Part shown: positions 1 to 9,076 of the stretch, in pieces
Layout: each line of letters starts with the position of its first letter
How positions within the stretch are numbered: position 1 is the first letter of the stretch
DNA from: an uncultured Collinsella sp.
Lineage (GTDB): Bacteria; Actinomycetota; Coriobacteriia; Coriobacteriales; Coriobacteriaceae
NCBI GenBank assembly: GCA_900553345.1
Contig: USDE01000018.1
Coordinates: 1-12,426 of the forward strand
Reading direction: 5' to 3'
DNA length: 12,426 nt
Notes under the pieces: model-generated
The model's input: only the letters and a program-made list of their open reading frames with translations
Told to the model about the DNA's origin: nothing
Database searches by the model: none
Position numbers and translations under genes: made by a program

Positions 1-1204
1 TAATGCCACGATCGCCGTTAGCGCCAGCGGGAGCAACCTTGTCGAGGTACTCGTTAGCCTTGTCGACATCGTAGGCGCAGAACTCCCATGCGCCCTCCTT
101 GTAGCCATCGATGCCCGGAGGAACAATGCCGTCGGCAGGGGTACGGGTACCCTTGAAGATGGTCTTGCAGATGGCCTCACGGTTGATGGCCAGGGAGATA
201 CCCCTACGCAGGTCGGCGTTGTTGAACGGCTCGGCCGTGGTGTTGCAGGTCAGATAGTACGTGGAAGGCTCGGCGCCGAGCAGCATGCGCTCGCCGTCTC
301 CCATGGTGTAGCCGTCCTTGGACACGCCGCGATCCTTCTTGGCGGCATCAATCTGAGCGACGGGAACGTCGCAGACATCGAGGTTACCCGCCTGGAACTC
401 CTTGTAAGCGGTCTCCATGTCCTTGATGACCTGGAAGTGGATGCCATCGATCTTGGCCTTGTCGCCATAGTAATCGTCGAACTTCTTGACGTTGATCTCC
501 TGGCCATCCTCCCACTTGCCGTCCATCATGAACGGGCCGTTACCGACCGGGGCAAGGTAGAAGCTCTTGACATCGGACTCGGCGCACTCGGGAACCGGGG
601 CCAGAGCCGGGTGAGAGGCGACGAAGGGGAAGTCGGCGTAAGCGGAAGCCAGCTTGACGACGAGGGTCTCATCGTCGGGGCAGGTAACACCGCTGAGCTC
701 GGTAGCGTTACCGGCAAGCAGATCGTCATAGCCCTCGACCATGGAGAGGTGATAGGAGACCTCGGAAGGGCCGTACTCGGTAGCGACAGCCGACTTGGTG
801 TTGACCAGACGCTCCCAACCGAGCTTGAAGGACTTGGAGGTAACGTCGTCACCGTTGTGGAACTTGGCCTTCTTGATCTTGAAGGTAAACTCGGTGGCGT
901 CGTCGTTGGACTCAAAGGACTCGCAAGCCAGCGGAACAATCTCGCCCTTCTCGGCGTCGTAAGAGGTCAGAGCATCAAAGAGCTGGTACTCGACCTGAGT
1001 GCCCTGGTCCTCCTGGACATTGTAGGGGTCGATGCAGACCGGGTTGTTGATGTAGAAGTTCAGCTTCGAACCGGACTCAGAACCGGAAGCGTCGCCGCCC
1101 TTCTTGCCGCATGCGGCAAGAAAAGCCATGGAGCTCGCAGCAAGGGTACCGCCGACAAAGGCGCGACGACCCATAACGGGCTGGTGGAACATAGAATCAG
1201 CCAT
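1..1204 (-). CDS. Peptide/oligopeptide ABC transporter substrate-binding lipoprotein (SBP family 5, OppA-like), C-terminus cut off by window edge
   Basis: Extracellular solute-binding protein that captures peptides or similar solutes and delivers them to an ABC permease. The 401 residues in the window start at an ATG at 1204, with AAGGAGG (1216-1210) five bases upstream. The N-terminus has twin arginines (residues 13-14, GRRAFVG), a hydrophobic stretch and a lipobox LAAC with Cys32, followed by a polar Gly/Ser-rich linker. The secreted domain then shows family-5 hallmarks: a 'vcIDPYNVQE..Q..YQLFDALTSYD' opening, 'FKIKKAKFHNGDDVTSKSFKLGWERL' near residue 100, 'PVGNGPFMM' mid-protein, and 'FNNADLRRGISLAINREAI' near residue 335. 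The family is usually 500-600 residues, so about 100-200 are missing beyond base 1. The arginine pair suggests a Tat-exported lipoprotein (inference). No permease or ATPase gene lies upstream; they may be beyond the left edge. Codons look strongly biased, suggesting high expression. Confidence 0.9.
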   Translation of the reverse strand, partial: MADSMFHQPVMGRRAFVGGTLAASSMAFLAACGKKGGDASGSESGSKLNFYINNPVCIDPYNVQEDQGTQVEYQLFDALTSYDAEKGEIVPLACESFESNDDATEFTFKIKKAKFHNGDDVTSKSFKLGWERLVNTKSAVATEYGPSEVSYHLSMVEGYDDLLAGNATELSGVTCPDDETLVVKLASAYADFPFVASHPALAPVPECAESDVKSFYLAPVGNGPFMMDGKWEDGQEINVKKFDDYYGDKAKIDGIHFQVIKDMETAYKEFQAGNLDVCDVPVAQIDAAKKDRGVSKDGYTMGDGERMLLGAEPSTYYLTCNTTAEPFNNADLRRGISLAINREAICKTIFKGTRTPADGIVPPGIDGYKEGAWEFCAYDVDKANEYLDKVAPAGANGDRGI

Positions 1205-1347
1205 GCCATCCTCCTTATGAGATAGGACAAAGAAATGTTCAGTCGGACACATGTCGAGACAATCCGATCCGAACCATCAAAACGCCGCCCGTTGCTATGG
1301 CTGGTTATGCACAACGAACCAACGTTTCGCAATACAGTAGCGCATTT

Positions 1348-1377
1348 TATGCACGATTTGGGGCTAATTCCGGTCAA
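1348..1377 (-). promoter_or_regulatory. Candidate promoter for the peptide-binding lipoprotein gene
   Basis: On the minus strand TTGACC (1377-1372) is followed after 18 bases by TGCATA (1353-1348), inside a more AT-rich block TGCATAAAAT. It lies about 140 bases upstream of the start codon at 1204 and on the gene side of the IS200 copy. The -35 match is good and the -10 match weak, so this is only a candidate. Confidence 0.25.
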
Positions 1378-1450
1378 CGGTCGAGAATTTCTTTAGTTGG
1401 GCGAAGTATGTGGGGATATTTTGGCTCTGTTACAAATATGTAAATCAGAA

Positions 1451-1469
1451 CCACCCTTAAAAAGGGTGG
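1451..1469 (-). repeat. Right-end hairpin of the IS200 element
   Basis: CCACCCTT/AAGGGTGG-type stem with a short A-rich loop; flanking AA/TT extends it. Its CCACCC/GGGTGG arms match those of the hairpin on the other side of tnpA, marking it as the likely TnpA recognition site at the 3' end. It could also stop transcription leaving the element. Confidence 0.7.
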
Positions 1470-1583
1470 TTTGCTCTTAGGGTATAACCCACGGGCCCCG
1501 GGCTCGCGTCTAAAGGCGCGGGCCCGGACTTCGTCCAGGCCTAGTGCATCTTGACCCGTGGCGCGCCGGTCGAACCGGCGGGA

Positions 1584-2042
1584 TCACCTCCTCTTGAAGG
1601 GGTCCTCGTACTCCTTCACGCTCAGCTTGTCCAGCGCGATGTCGTGGGACTCCTGCTCCCTGATGTACTTGGCGATCGTCGCCTCGTTCAGGCCGACGGT
1701 GGACACGTAGTAGCCCTCCGCCCAGAACTTCCTGTTGCCGAACTTGTACTTGAGGTTGGCGTGCCTGTCGAATATCATCAGCGAGCTCTTCCCCTTCAGG
1801 TAGCCCATGACGCTCGCGACGCTGTACTTCGGCGGGATCGCCAGCAGCACGTGCACGTGGTCGGGCATCAGGTGCCCCTCGATTATCTCGATCCCCTTGT
1901 ACTCGCACAGCTTCCTGAGGATCTCCCCTATGTCGCTCCTGATTTGGTTGTAGATCACTTTGCGCCTATACTTCGGCGTGAACACGATGTGGTACTTGCA
2001 CATCCACTTCGTGTGGGAAAGGCTGTAGGCCTTCTGGGCCAT
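1584..2042 (-). CDS. tnpA: IS200-type Y1 transposase TnpA
   Basis: A 152-residue HUH-superfamily single-strand transposase that cuts and rejoins the element ends as ssDNA, usually linked to replication forks, acting as a dimer. The catalytic parts are all visible: the HUH pair H62-V-H64 in 'MPDHVHVLL', the nucleophile Tyr126 in 'AKYIREQ' and the metal-ligand Gln130 four residues on, matching the spacing in ISHp608 TnpA. The N-terminus 'WMCKYHIVFTPKYRRKVIY' and 'KFWAEGYYVSTVG' are characteristic of the IS200 group. Length is normal and the reading frame intact, so the copy may be active. The start at 2042 (MAQKAY) was chosen because AAGGGG lies just upstream and the family begins here; an in-frame ATG at 2084 would add 14 unfamiliar residues. 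The ribosome site lies inside a predicted hairpin (2048-2109). Confidence 0.96.
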   Translation of the reverse strand: MAQKAYSLSHTKWMCKYHIVFTPKYRRKVIYNQIRSDIGEILRKLCEYKGIEIIEGHLMPDHVHVLLAIPPKYSVASVMGYLKGKSSLMIFDRHANLKYKFGNRKFWAEGYYVSTVGLNEATIAKYIREQESHDIALDKLSVKEYEDPFKRR

Positions 2043-2047
2043 GGCGA

Positions 2048-2109
2048 CCACCCCTTCGACTCGAATTCTTGACGGCCTGAACAATCGTCAATATCGGTCG
2101 GAGGGGTGG
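2048..2109 (-). promoter_or_regulatory. Predicted leader hairpin that masks the tnpA ribosome binding site
   Basis: Bases 2048-2060 pair with 2097-2109: eight pairs (CCACCCCT with AGGGGTGG on the mRNA), one A-C mismatch, then CGAC with GTCG. The 36-base loop holds a second stem, TTGACG (2069-2074) with CGTCAA (2086-2091). The outer strand at 2048-2056 is the AAGGGG Shine-Dalgarno of tnpA, which starts at 2042. In enteric IS200 a 5' leader structure is known to hide the tnpA Shine-Dalgarno and block translation from read-through transcripts; the same role is inferred here. Confidence 0.65.
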
Positions 2110-2129
2110 CTTTGTAAAGCCGTTTGTCT

Positions 2130-2148
2130 CCACCCGCGTAGCGGGTGG
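2130..2148 (-). repeat. Left-end hairpin of the IS200 element
   Basis: Perfect 8-bp stem CCACCCGC / GCGGGTGG with the 3-base loop GTA. It sits upstream of tnpA and shares its outer six pairs plus adjoining AAA with the right-end hairpin at 1451-1469, so it is the likely TnpA binding site at the 5' end. Confidence 0.7.
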
Positions 2149-2154
2149 TTTAAA

Positions 2155-2175
2155 GCTGGCCGCTGCGCGGCCAGC
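2155..2175. repeat. Perfect 9-bp hairpin next to the IS200 left end
   Basis: GCTGGCCGC and GCGGCCAGC flank the loop TGC. A second small stem, AGACT / AGTCT, follows at 2176-2187. They lie between the left-end hairpin and the glucosidase terminator. They may be part of the element's left end or a short host intergenic repeat; the sequence alone does not decide. Confidence 0.5.
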
Positions 2176-2197
2176 AGACTAAAGTCTTGAAACAAAA

Positions 2198-2227
2198 GCC
2201 CCCGCGGCCGAAGCGGACCGCGGGGGC
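2198..2227 (-). terminator. Rho-independent terminator of the PTS/beta-glucosidase operon
   Basis: A 10-bp stem (2198-2207 with 2218-2227, GCCCCCGCGG/CCGCGGGGGC), extended by a small inner stem, is followed on the minus strand by TTTTGTTT. It lies 16 bases after the stop codon of the GH1 gene. Confidence 0.88.
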
Positions 2228-2243
2228 AACAGACCTGCAAGAG

Positions 2244-5049
<2,806 letters not shown>

Positions 5050-5058
5050 GGTCGCCTC

Positions 5059-5352
5059 CTAACCCAACAGCGACTGGGCGAGTGCCAGCACGTTGGCGGC
5101 GTTGCCCATGCCGTAGTCCTGTGCGGGGATGACCGCGGTCGGCTTACCGCTCCCCTGCTTGACGGTGTTGAGCTGGTAGGACACCTGCGGCCCCAAGAGC
5201 AGCACGTCATAATTGGCGCACGTCTCCTGATACTCGCCGATACCCACCGCATCGATATCGAGCTCGATGCCGTTTTGCTCCGCATATTTCTCGAGTTTCT
5301 TCATCAGAATGCTTGTAGACAGACCAGCTGCGCAAACAAGAAGGATCTTCAT
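5059..5352 (-). CDS. PTS lactose/cellobiose-family subunit IIB
   Basis: A 97-residue cytoplasmic phosphocarrier that takes phosphate from IIA on a cysteine and passes it to the sugar bound by IIC. The phosphoacceptor is Cys7 in 'MKILLVCAAGLSTSIL', a P-loop-like IIB-cellobiose signature (usually CSAGMSTS). 'YDVLLLGPQVSYQ' (48-60) is the second conserved strand. The start at 5352 was chosen because homologues begin MKILLVC and AAGGG lies eight bases upstream; an ATG at 5370 lacks a ribosome site. The Shine-Dalgarno is half of a small inverted repeat (5353-5365), which may tune translation. It sits between IIA (46 bases upstream) and IIC (9 bases downstream). Confidence 0.94.
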   Translation of the reverse strand: MKILLVCAAGLSTSILMKKLEKYAEQNGIELDIDAVGIGEYQETCANYDVLLLGPQVSYQLNTVKQGSGKPTAVIPAQDYGMGNAANVLALAQSLLG

Positions 5353-5398
5353 AAGGGATTCCCTTCGCATTGATTGGTTGGATAGTCACCGCACGCCG

Positions 5399-5725
5399 CT
5401 AGGCGTTCTTGGTTGCAGTGCACTCATACAGGCAGATCAGCTCCTGCACGAGCTCCTGAGCAAGCATGGAGCACATGAGGTGGTCCTGAGCATGGACCAG
5501 CAACACATCCACCGACAGATGCTCGCCCGCTGCCTCAGTCGAAAGCAGCTGCGTTTGGATGTGGTGAGCCTTGATTCCCGCATCCTTTGACTGCTTCATG
5601 AGTTTGGCGGCGGCGTCAAAATCCCCCGCTTTTGCCTTTTCAAGGGCTTCGAAGGCAAGGCTGCGTGCCTCTCCCGCTGCAGCGACCAGCTGAAACGAAA
5701 CCATCTCGGTTCCCTGATCGTCCAT
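5399..5725 (-). CDS. PTS lactose/cellobiose-family subunit IIA
   Basis: A 108-residue cytoplasmic phosphocarrier of the three-helix IIA-Lac/Cel family, which works as a trimer and transfers phosphate from HPr to IIB. The active-site His78 and metal-site Asp81 are in 'LLVHAQDHLM', exactly the family motif, and His78 has the same number as in lactococcal IIA-Lac. The N-terminal helix 'VAAAGEARSLAFEALEKAKAGDFDAAAKLM' is also characteristic. The start at 5725 has GAGGAG seven bases upstream. First transporter gene, 119 bases after the regulator stop. Confidence 0.95.
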   Translation of the reverse strand: MDDQGTEMVSFQLVAAAGEARSLAFEALEKAKAGDFDAAAKLMKQSKDAGIKAHHIQTQLLSTEAAGEHLSVDVLLVHAQDHLMCSMLAQELVQELICLYECTATKNA

Positions 5726-5844
5726 AACGGTCTCCTCTCCCGTGATGTTTGGTTTGTACTTGAATATTCGAAACGCCTATCTCCCGCCCGCAATCCTCGA
5801 GGTTTATTGCAGGTAGACAGACAGGGTTATCGACAAAAGAAGTC
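5726..5844 (-). promoter_or_regulatory. Leader between the regulator and the PTS genes, possible promoter/operator
   Basis: The 119 bases between the regulator stop and IIA are long for simple co-translation. They hold a near-palindrome TTCGAATATTCAA around 5760-5772 and an AT-richer patch near 5805. Weak promoter-like pairs can be drawn (for example TTGCGG then CGAATA 17 bases on) but none is convincing. An activator site for the adjacent LicR-type protein is a reasonable inference; no clear ribonucleic antiterminator or terminator was seen. Confidence 0.25.
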
Positions 5845-7740
5845 TTAAGCCGTATGCGCTTGCACAAGCGCCATCAGCTCATGCCAGGACCGGCGCTCGC
5901 GTAGGCGCTCGACCCCCTGGCGGTCCATAAAGATCTCGGCGAGCAGTGAGCTCAAGATCCGCGCCTCATCGCCGCCCGACCGGGCAAACGACACCATAAA
6001 GACGATATCGACCTCATGGCCGTATTCGTCCCAAAGAATGGGGTGTTCGAGCAGGCCCACGGTAACAAAGGCCTCGGCGCTCAAGGGATGCATCCCATGG
6101 GGCATGGCTACCCCATTGCCAAACGAGGTGGCACTCGCGCTCTCGCGCTCGGCGACCTCTTGGGCAAACTGGGCATCGACACGGCCGCTCTCGACGGCGC
6201 GCTCGGAGAGATATCGGAGAACGGCCTGCTTCGACGACGCCTCAACGCGGTTGAAGAACAGGGCACGGCTAAAGAAAGAGCTTACGGAGTCCGATTGCGC
6301 AGTGTCGTCGCTCAGCACCTTGCGGATAGCGTTGACATCGCTCGTCTCCAAGAAGAAATCGGCCTCGCGGACGGGCACGGGCAACTTGACGTTGAGCGGC
6401 ACCGTTGTGAACACGTAGTCGATGTGCGAAAAATCGAACGTTCCCACGCGGGCGACATCGCATGTCTCAATCGAATCGATATACATGCCAAACTGCTTGC
6501 GGTACTGGTGCTCGAGCATACGGGCGCTTCCCGCTCCCGAGGCGCACACGATCAGGATGCGCTTGCGACGCGGCTGGTCGGCTTGCTGCTCGAGGGCCAG
6601 GGCAAATGCCATGGCGATGTAGCCGAGCTCTTCATCAGAGGGCTGGCTGCCAAAATGGCGCTCGAGTACCTGCGAGGTGCCAGCTGCCATCGAATAGGCC
6701 AACGGAAACCTCGTCTTGATATCGGGCAGCATGGGGTTATCCATATGCATGTGATATTCAAGGCGATAGCCCAGAGGGCCGATATGCCGAGCAAGGTTCA
6801 TGCGAAGTTCAAGATCGCCGCTAAAGTCAAACCTAAACTCATCGTTGACCGCACGTACCATCTCGGAAGCAATCTCCCACATCTCGTCCGAGATAACGGC
6901 AGAGCCCTTCTCGGGCACGCCCGTGCCCCTGCCGAGCAAATGGATTGCGATAAAGGCAACCTCTTCTCGGGGCATGCTCACGCCCAGGGCATCCTTGATG
7001 TTTGCGGCAATCTGGAAAGCCGCGGCGTATTCGCGCGTTCCCTCCAGTTTTTGAACGTCCGATTCTGCAGCTGGGACATAGCAGCCCTGCTCGATGCGGC
7101 CAAGAGCAATGTAAAGATGCATGATGAGATTGCGGGATGCCAGCGAGCTCACCGTGACGGGCGAGGCCGTCAGGGCATCGTCCACACATGCGGCGATGGC
7201 CCGCAGGCGCTCGGCGAGCTTTGCATCGTCGGTGTCGGGCAACACGGGCCTCACCAGCGAGGCCAGGCACAGGCGCCGTTGCGACTCCCCGCCCGCAACG
7301 CGGATTCCGTAGCGTGGGCGCTTTTCGAGCGTTAAGTCAAATTGGGCGAGTTTCTGCTCTACCAGACGCATGTCATTGGACAGAGTTCGCGCCGAAACGT
7401 AGAGTAAATCCGCATACTCCTCAATCGTCACCCACTGGGACCGCATGAGGAGGTCGTTAAGAAGGAAGGACACACGGCCGTCGCGCGTATCAGGAATGCC
7501 CGGATGGGCCAGAGCCGCACCGTCTAGCAAGCGAGCAAGCTCATCTGCATGTGCAACATCGATACGATATTGCCCTTTGCTGCCAACGATGCGTGCAACC
7601 CCCGCAAGATTGTCGTTTGCGCGATGGATATAGTTTCTCACGGCGCGCTCGCTTACCTCGAGACGCTTGGCAAGCACCGCGACAGCGACAGGCTGAGCGT
7701 CCTCGATCATATTTACAAGCTGCTTGACGCGAGCATCCAT
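5845..7740 (-). CDS. LicR/MtlR-type transcriptional activator with two PRDs, IIB-like and IIA-like domains
   Basis: A 631-residue PTS-controlled regulator. Domain order: HTH (about 5-57, 'VAVLAKRLEVSERAVRNYI'), second Mga/HTH domain (88-145, 'VTIEEYADLLYVSARTLSNDM'), PRD1 (about 195-275, His208 and His267), PRD2 (about 300-385, His319), a IIB-like domain with Cys399 in 'LIVCASGAGSARML', and a mannitol/fructose-type IIA-like domain with His548 in 'NGVAMPHGM'. Members of this family activate the neighbouring PTS operon; HPr-dependent phosphorylation stimulates, and phosphorylation by the operon's own IIB inhibits when substrate is absent. Odd point: PRD2 reads 'GYIAMAFALALE', with Ala378 where the family normally has the second conserved His. 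The start at 7740 follows AAGGAGGAGG. Same direction as, and directly upstream of, IIA-IIB-IIC-glucosidase, so it most likely controls them. Confidence 0.93.
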   Translation of the reverse strand: MDARVKQLVNMIEDAQPVAVAVLAKRLEVSERAVRNYIHRANDNLAGVARIVGSKGQYRIDVAHADELARLLDGAALAHPGIPDTRDGRVSFLLNDLLMRSQWVTIEEYADLLYVSARTLSNDMRLVEQKLAQFDLTLEKRPRYGIRVAGGESQRRLCLASLVRPVLPDTDDAKLAERLRAIAACVDDALTASPVTVSSLASRNLIMHLYIALGRIEQGCYVPAAESDVQKLEGTREYAAAFQIAANIKDALGVSMPREEVAFIAIHLLGRGTGVPEKGSAVISDEMWEIASEMVRAVNDEFRFDFSGDLELRMNLARHIGPLGYRLEYHMHMDNPMLPDIKTRFPLAYSMAAGTSQVLERHFGSQPSDEELGYIAMAFALALEQQADQPRRKRILIVCASGAGSARMLEHQYRKQFGMYIDSIETCDVARVGTFDFSHIDYVFTTVPLNVKLPVPVREADFFLETSDVNAIRKVLSDDTAQSDSVSSFFSRALFFNRVEASSKQAVLRYLSERAVESGRVDAQFAQEVAERESASATSFGNGVAMPHGMHPLSAEAFVTVGLLEHPILWDEYGHEVDIVFMVSFARSGGDEARILSSLLAEIFMDRQGVERLRERRSWHELMALVQAHTA

Positions 7741-7802
7741 GTCCTCCTCCTTTCCCTGCGTCTAGTCTAACGCGGTAAAGAATGACACTCCACGTCGCTC
7801 TC

Positions 7803-7820
7803 GTTCCGCCAACGCGGAAC
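7803..7820. repeat. Short inverted repeat in the regulator leader
   Basis: GTTCCGC and GCGGAAC flank CAAC, a perfect 7-bp palindromic arm pair 63 bases before the regulator start codon. It could be an operator (autoregulation) or an RNA hairpin in the leader. No direct evidence for either. Confidence 0.35.
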
Positions 7821-7905
7821 AGGTTGCGGGGAGTCCAGCTGAACTTATAGGGGGCACGGAGAGAGGGCCCGAAAGCAATGCGTCGGTGTGAGATGCGCTT
7901 TCCGC

Positions 7906-7988
7906 AGTCATTGGGGACAGATTTAAATTAGTAGTCATTGAGGACGTTCTTGTTTGACTAGTCGTTTAAGAACGTCCCCAATGACTAC
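7906..7988. repeat. REP/MITE-like intergenic repeat with a 21-bp inverted repeat and an extra left arm
   Basis: Arm 7931-7951 (GTAGTCATTGAGGACGTTCTT less one base per line) is complementary to 7968-7988 with a single G-T type mismatch; the 16-base loop contains the palindrome GACTAGTC (7956-7963). Upstream, AGTCATTGGGGAC (7906-7918) is a perfect 13-base complement of 7974-7986, so it can compete for the same right arm. The block lies between the arcC terminator and the regulator promoter region and carries no gene. The form suggests a dispersed intergenic repeat; its copy number cannot be seen here. Confidence 0.6.
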
Positions 7989-8018
7989 CCACCCATCGGG
8001 GACCAGGTGAATAGCAAA

Positions 8019-8048
8019 AGCCCCGCGGTCGGAGCGGGCCGCGGGGCT
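8019..8048 (-). terminator. Rho-independent terminator of arcC
   Basis: AGCCCCGCGG (8019-8028) pairs with CCGCGGGGCT (8039-8048), a 10-bp GC-rich stem with a 10-base loop, followed on the minus strand by TTTTGC. It lies about 65 bases past the arcC stop. It closely resembles the terminator at 2198-2227. A second perfect 7-bp hairpin (GTGGGCG/CGCCCAC, 8068-8091) lies between the stop codon and the terminator. Confidence 0.8.
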
Positions 8049-8113
8049 CATGAAGAGAGGCTAGTTTGTGGGCGTCTTGCCTGGCGCCCACGAGAGAGGC
8101 AATGGAGTAGAGG

Positions 8114-9076
8114 CTACTCGTGGATGCGGGTACCGGAGAGGCCGGCCATGGTCTCGGCGGCCTTGTCCAGGGCGCCGATGATGCAGGTGCGGCCCTTGCG
8201 GGAACGGGCGAACTTGATGGCGGCGCGGACCTTGGGCTCCATGGAACCCTTGCCGAACTGGCCCTCGTCGGCCAGGCGCTCGGCCTCGTCGGCGGTGATG
8301 TCCTCGAGCTCCTCCTGGTTGGGCTTGCCAAAGTTGATGGCGACATGCTCAACGGCGGTCAGCAGGAACAGAACGTCGGCGTCGCAGTCCTCGGCCAGCA
8401 GCTCGCCGCCCAGGTCCTTGTCGATGACGGCGGGAACGCCCTTATAGCAGCCCTTGTTCTCGTAGTCGCGGACGACGGGGATGCCGCCGCCACCGCAGGC
8501 GATGACGATGAACTCGTTGTCGAGCAGGTTGAGGATGGAGTCAGCCTCGACGATCTTCTTGGGATCGGGGGAAGCGACGACGCGACGCCAGCCGCGGCCG
8601 GAATCCTCGACGAAGACCTTGGAAGGATCCTCGGCCATGAACTCCTTGGCCTGCTCCTCGGTGTAGAAGGGGCCGATCGGCTTGGTCGGGTTCTTGAACG
8701 CGGGATCGTCCGGGTCGCACTCGATCTGGGTGACGACGGTGGCGGCGTGCCAACGCTTATAGCGCTTGTGCATCTCGCGGCCAATGCCCTGCTGCAGGTG
8801 ATAGCCGATGTAGCCCTGGGACATGGCACCGCACTCGGGCAGCGGCATCTCGGGGGTGCCGATGGCGTCATGGGCAGCGGCGAAGGCGTTCTGGATCATG
8901 CCAACCTGTGGGCCGTTGCCGTGGGTGATGATGATCTCGTTGCCCTGCTCGATCAGGCCGAGGAGAGCGTGAGCGGTGTTGCTCACGGCCTCGATCTGCT
9001 CAACGGGGTTGTTGCCGAGGGCGTTGCCGCCAAGGGCGACGACGATACGATCGGGCTTGCCAAGAGGCTTAGACAT
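8114..9076 (-). CDS. arcC: Carbamate kinase
   Basis: Cytoplasmic enzyme that converts carbamoyl phosphate and ADP to carbamate and ATP, the energy-yielding last step of arginine-deiminase or similar fermentations. The 320-residue protein has normal length and family motifs: 'RIVVALGGNAL' (10-20), 'ITHGNGPQVG' (50-59), 'PLPECGAMSQGYIGYHLQQ' (79-96), 'VIACGGGGIPVV' (191-202), 'VIDKDLGGELLAEDCDADVLFLLTAVEHVAINFG' (218-250) and 'GSMEPKVRAA' (277-286). The start at 9076 (MSKPLGK) follows AAAGGA by eight bases; an ATG at 9112 has none and would add 12 unusual residues. Transcribed alone here, with its own terminator; no arcA, arcB or antiporter gene is in the window, so the source of carbamoyl phosphate is not shown. 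It is divergent from the plus-strand genes. Confidence 0.97.
   Translation of the reverse strand: MSKPLGKPDRIVVALGGNALGNNPVEQIEAVSNTAHALLGLIEQGNEIIITHGNGPQVGMIQNAFAAAHDAIGTPEMPLPECGAMSQGYIGYHLQQGIGREMHKRYKRWHAATVVTQIECDPDDPAFKNPTKPIGPFYTEEQAKEFMAEDPSKVFVEDSGRGWRRVVASPDPKKIVEADSILNLLDNEFIVIACGGGGIPVVRDYENKGCYKGVPAVIDKDLGGELLAEDCDADVLFLLTAVEHVAINFGKPNQEELEDITADEAERLADEGQFGKGSMEPKVRAAIKFARSRKGRTCIIGALDKAAETMAGLSGTRIHE

Larger units (their letters stand above)
1440..2190 (-). mobile_element. IS200/IS605-family insertion sequence, IS200 group (tnpA only)
   Basis: A single intact Y1 transposase gene (1587-2042 region) is flanked on both sides by hairpins sharing the same arms. Read on the minus strand, the left-end hairpin (2148-2130) and right-end hairpin (1469-1451) both begin AAACCACCC and close with GGGTGG. 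IS200/IS605 elements have no terminal inverted repeats or target duplication; TnpA recognises subterminal hairpins at each end, which is what is seen. The exact tips are not determined: the minimum is 1451-2148, and further hairpins at 2155-2175 and 2176-2187 may belong to the left end. The total of about 700-750 bp is normal for IS200. No tnpB is present. The element sits between the glucosidase terminator (2198-2227) and the peptide-binding protein gene and interrupts neither. Confidence 0.85.

Noticed and set aside
437..1225. Plus-strand frame of 262 residues opposite the peptide-binding protein
   Set aside because: It is antisense to a clear family-5 binding protein, and its Gly/Leu/Val-rich composition is typical of a shadow of GC-rich codons.
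5726..5844. LicT/BglG-type antiterminator RNA and terminator before IIA
   Set aside because: No terminator hairpin with a T-run was found, and the regulator has DNA-binding HTH domains and not an RNA-binding CAT domain.
6016..7335. Plus-strand frame of 439 residues opposite the PRD regulator
   Set aside because: It has no recognisable domain or ribosome site, and the opposite strand encodes all five expected regulator domains.
7906..7988. CRISPR array
   Set aside because: The repeats are inverted and too few, with no regular spacers and no cas genes in the window.
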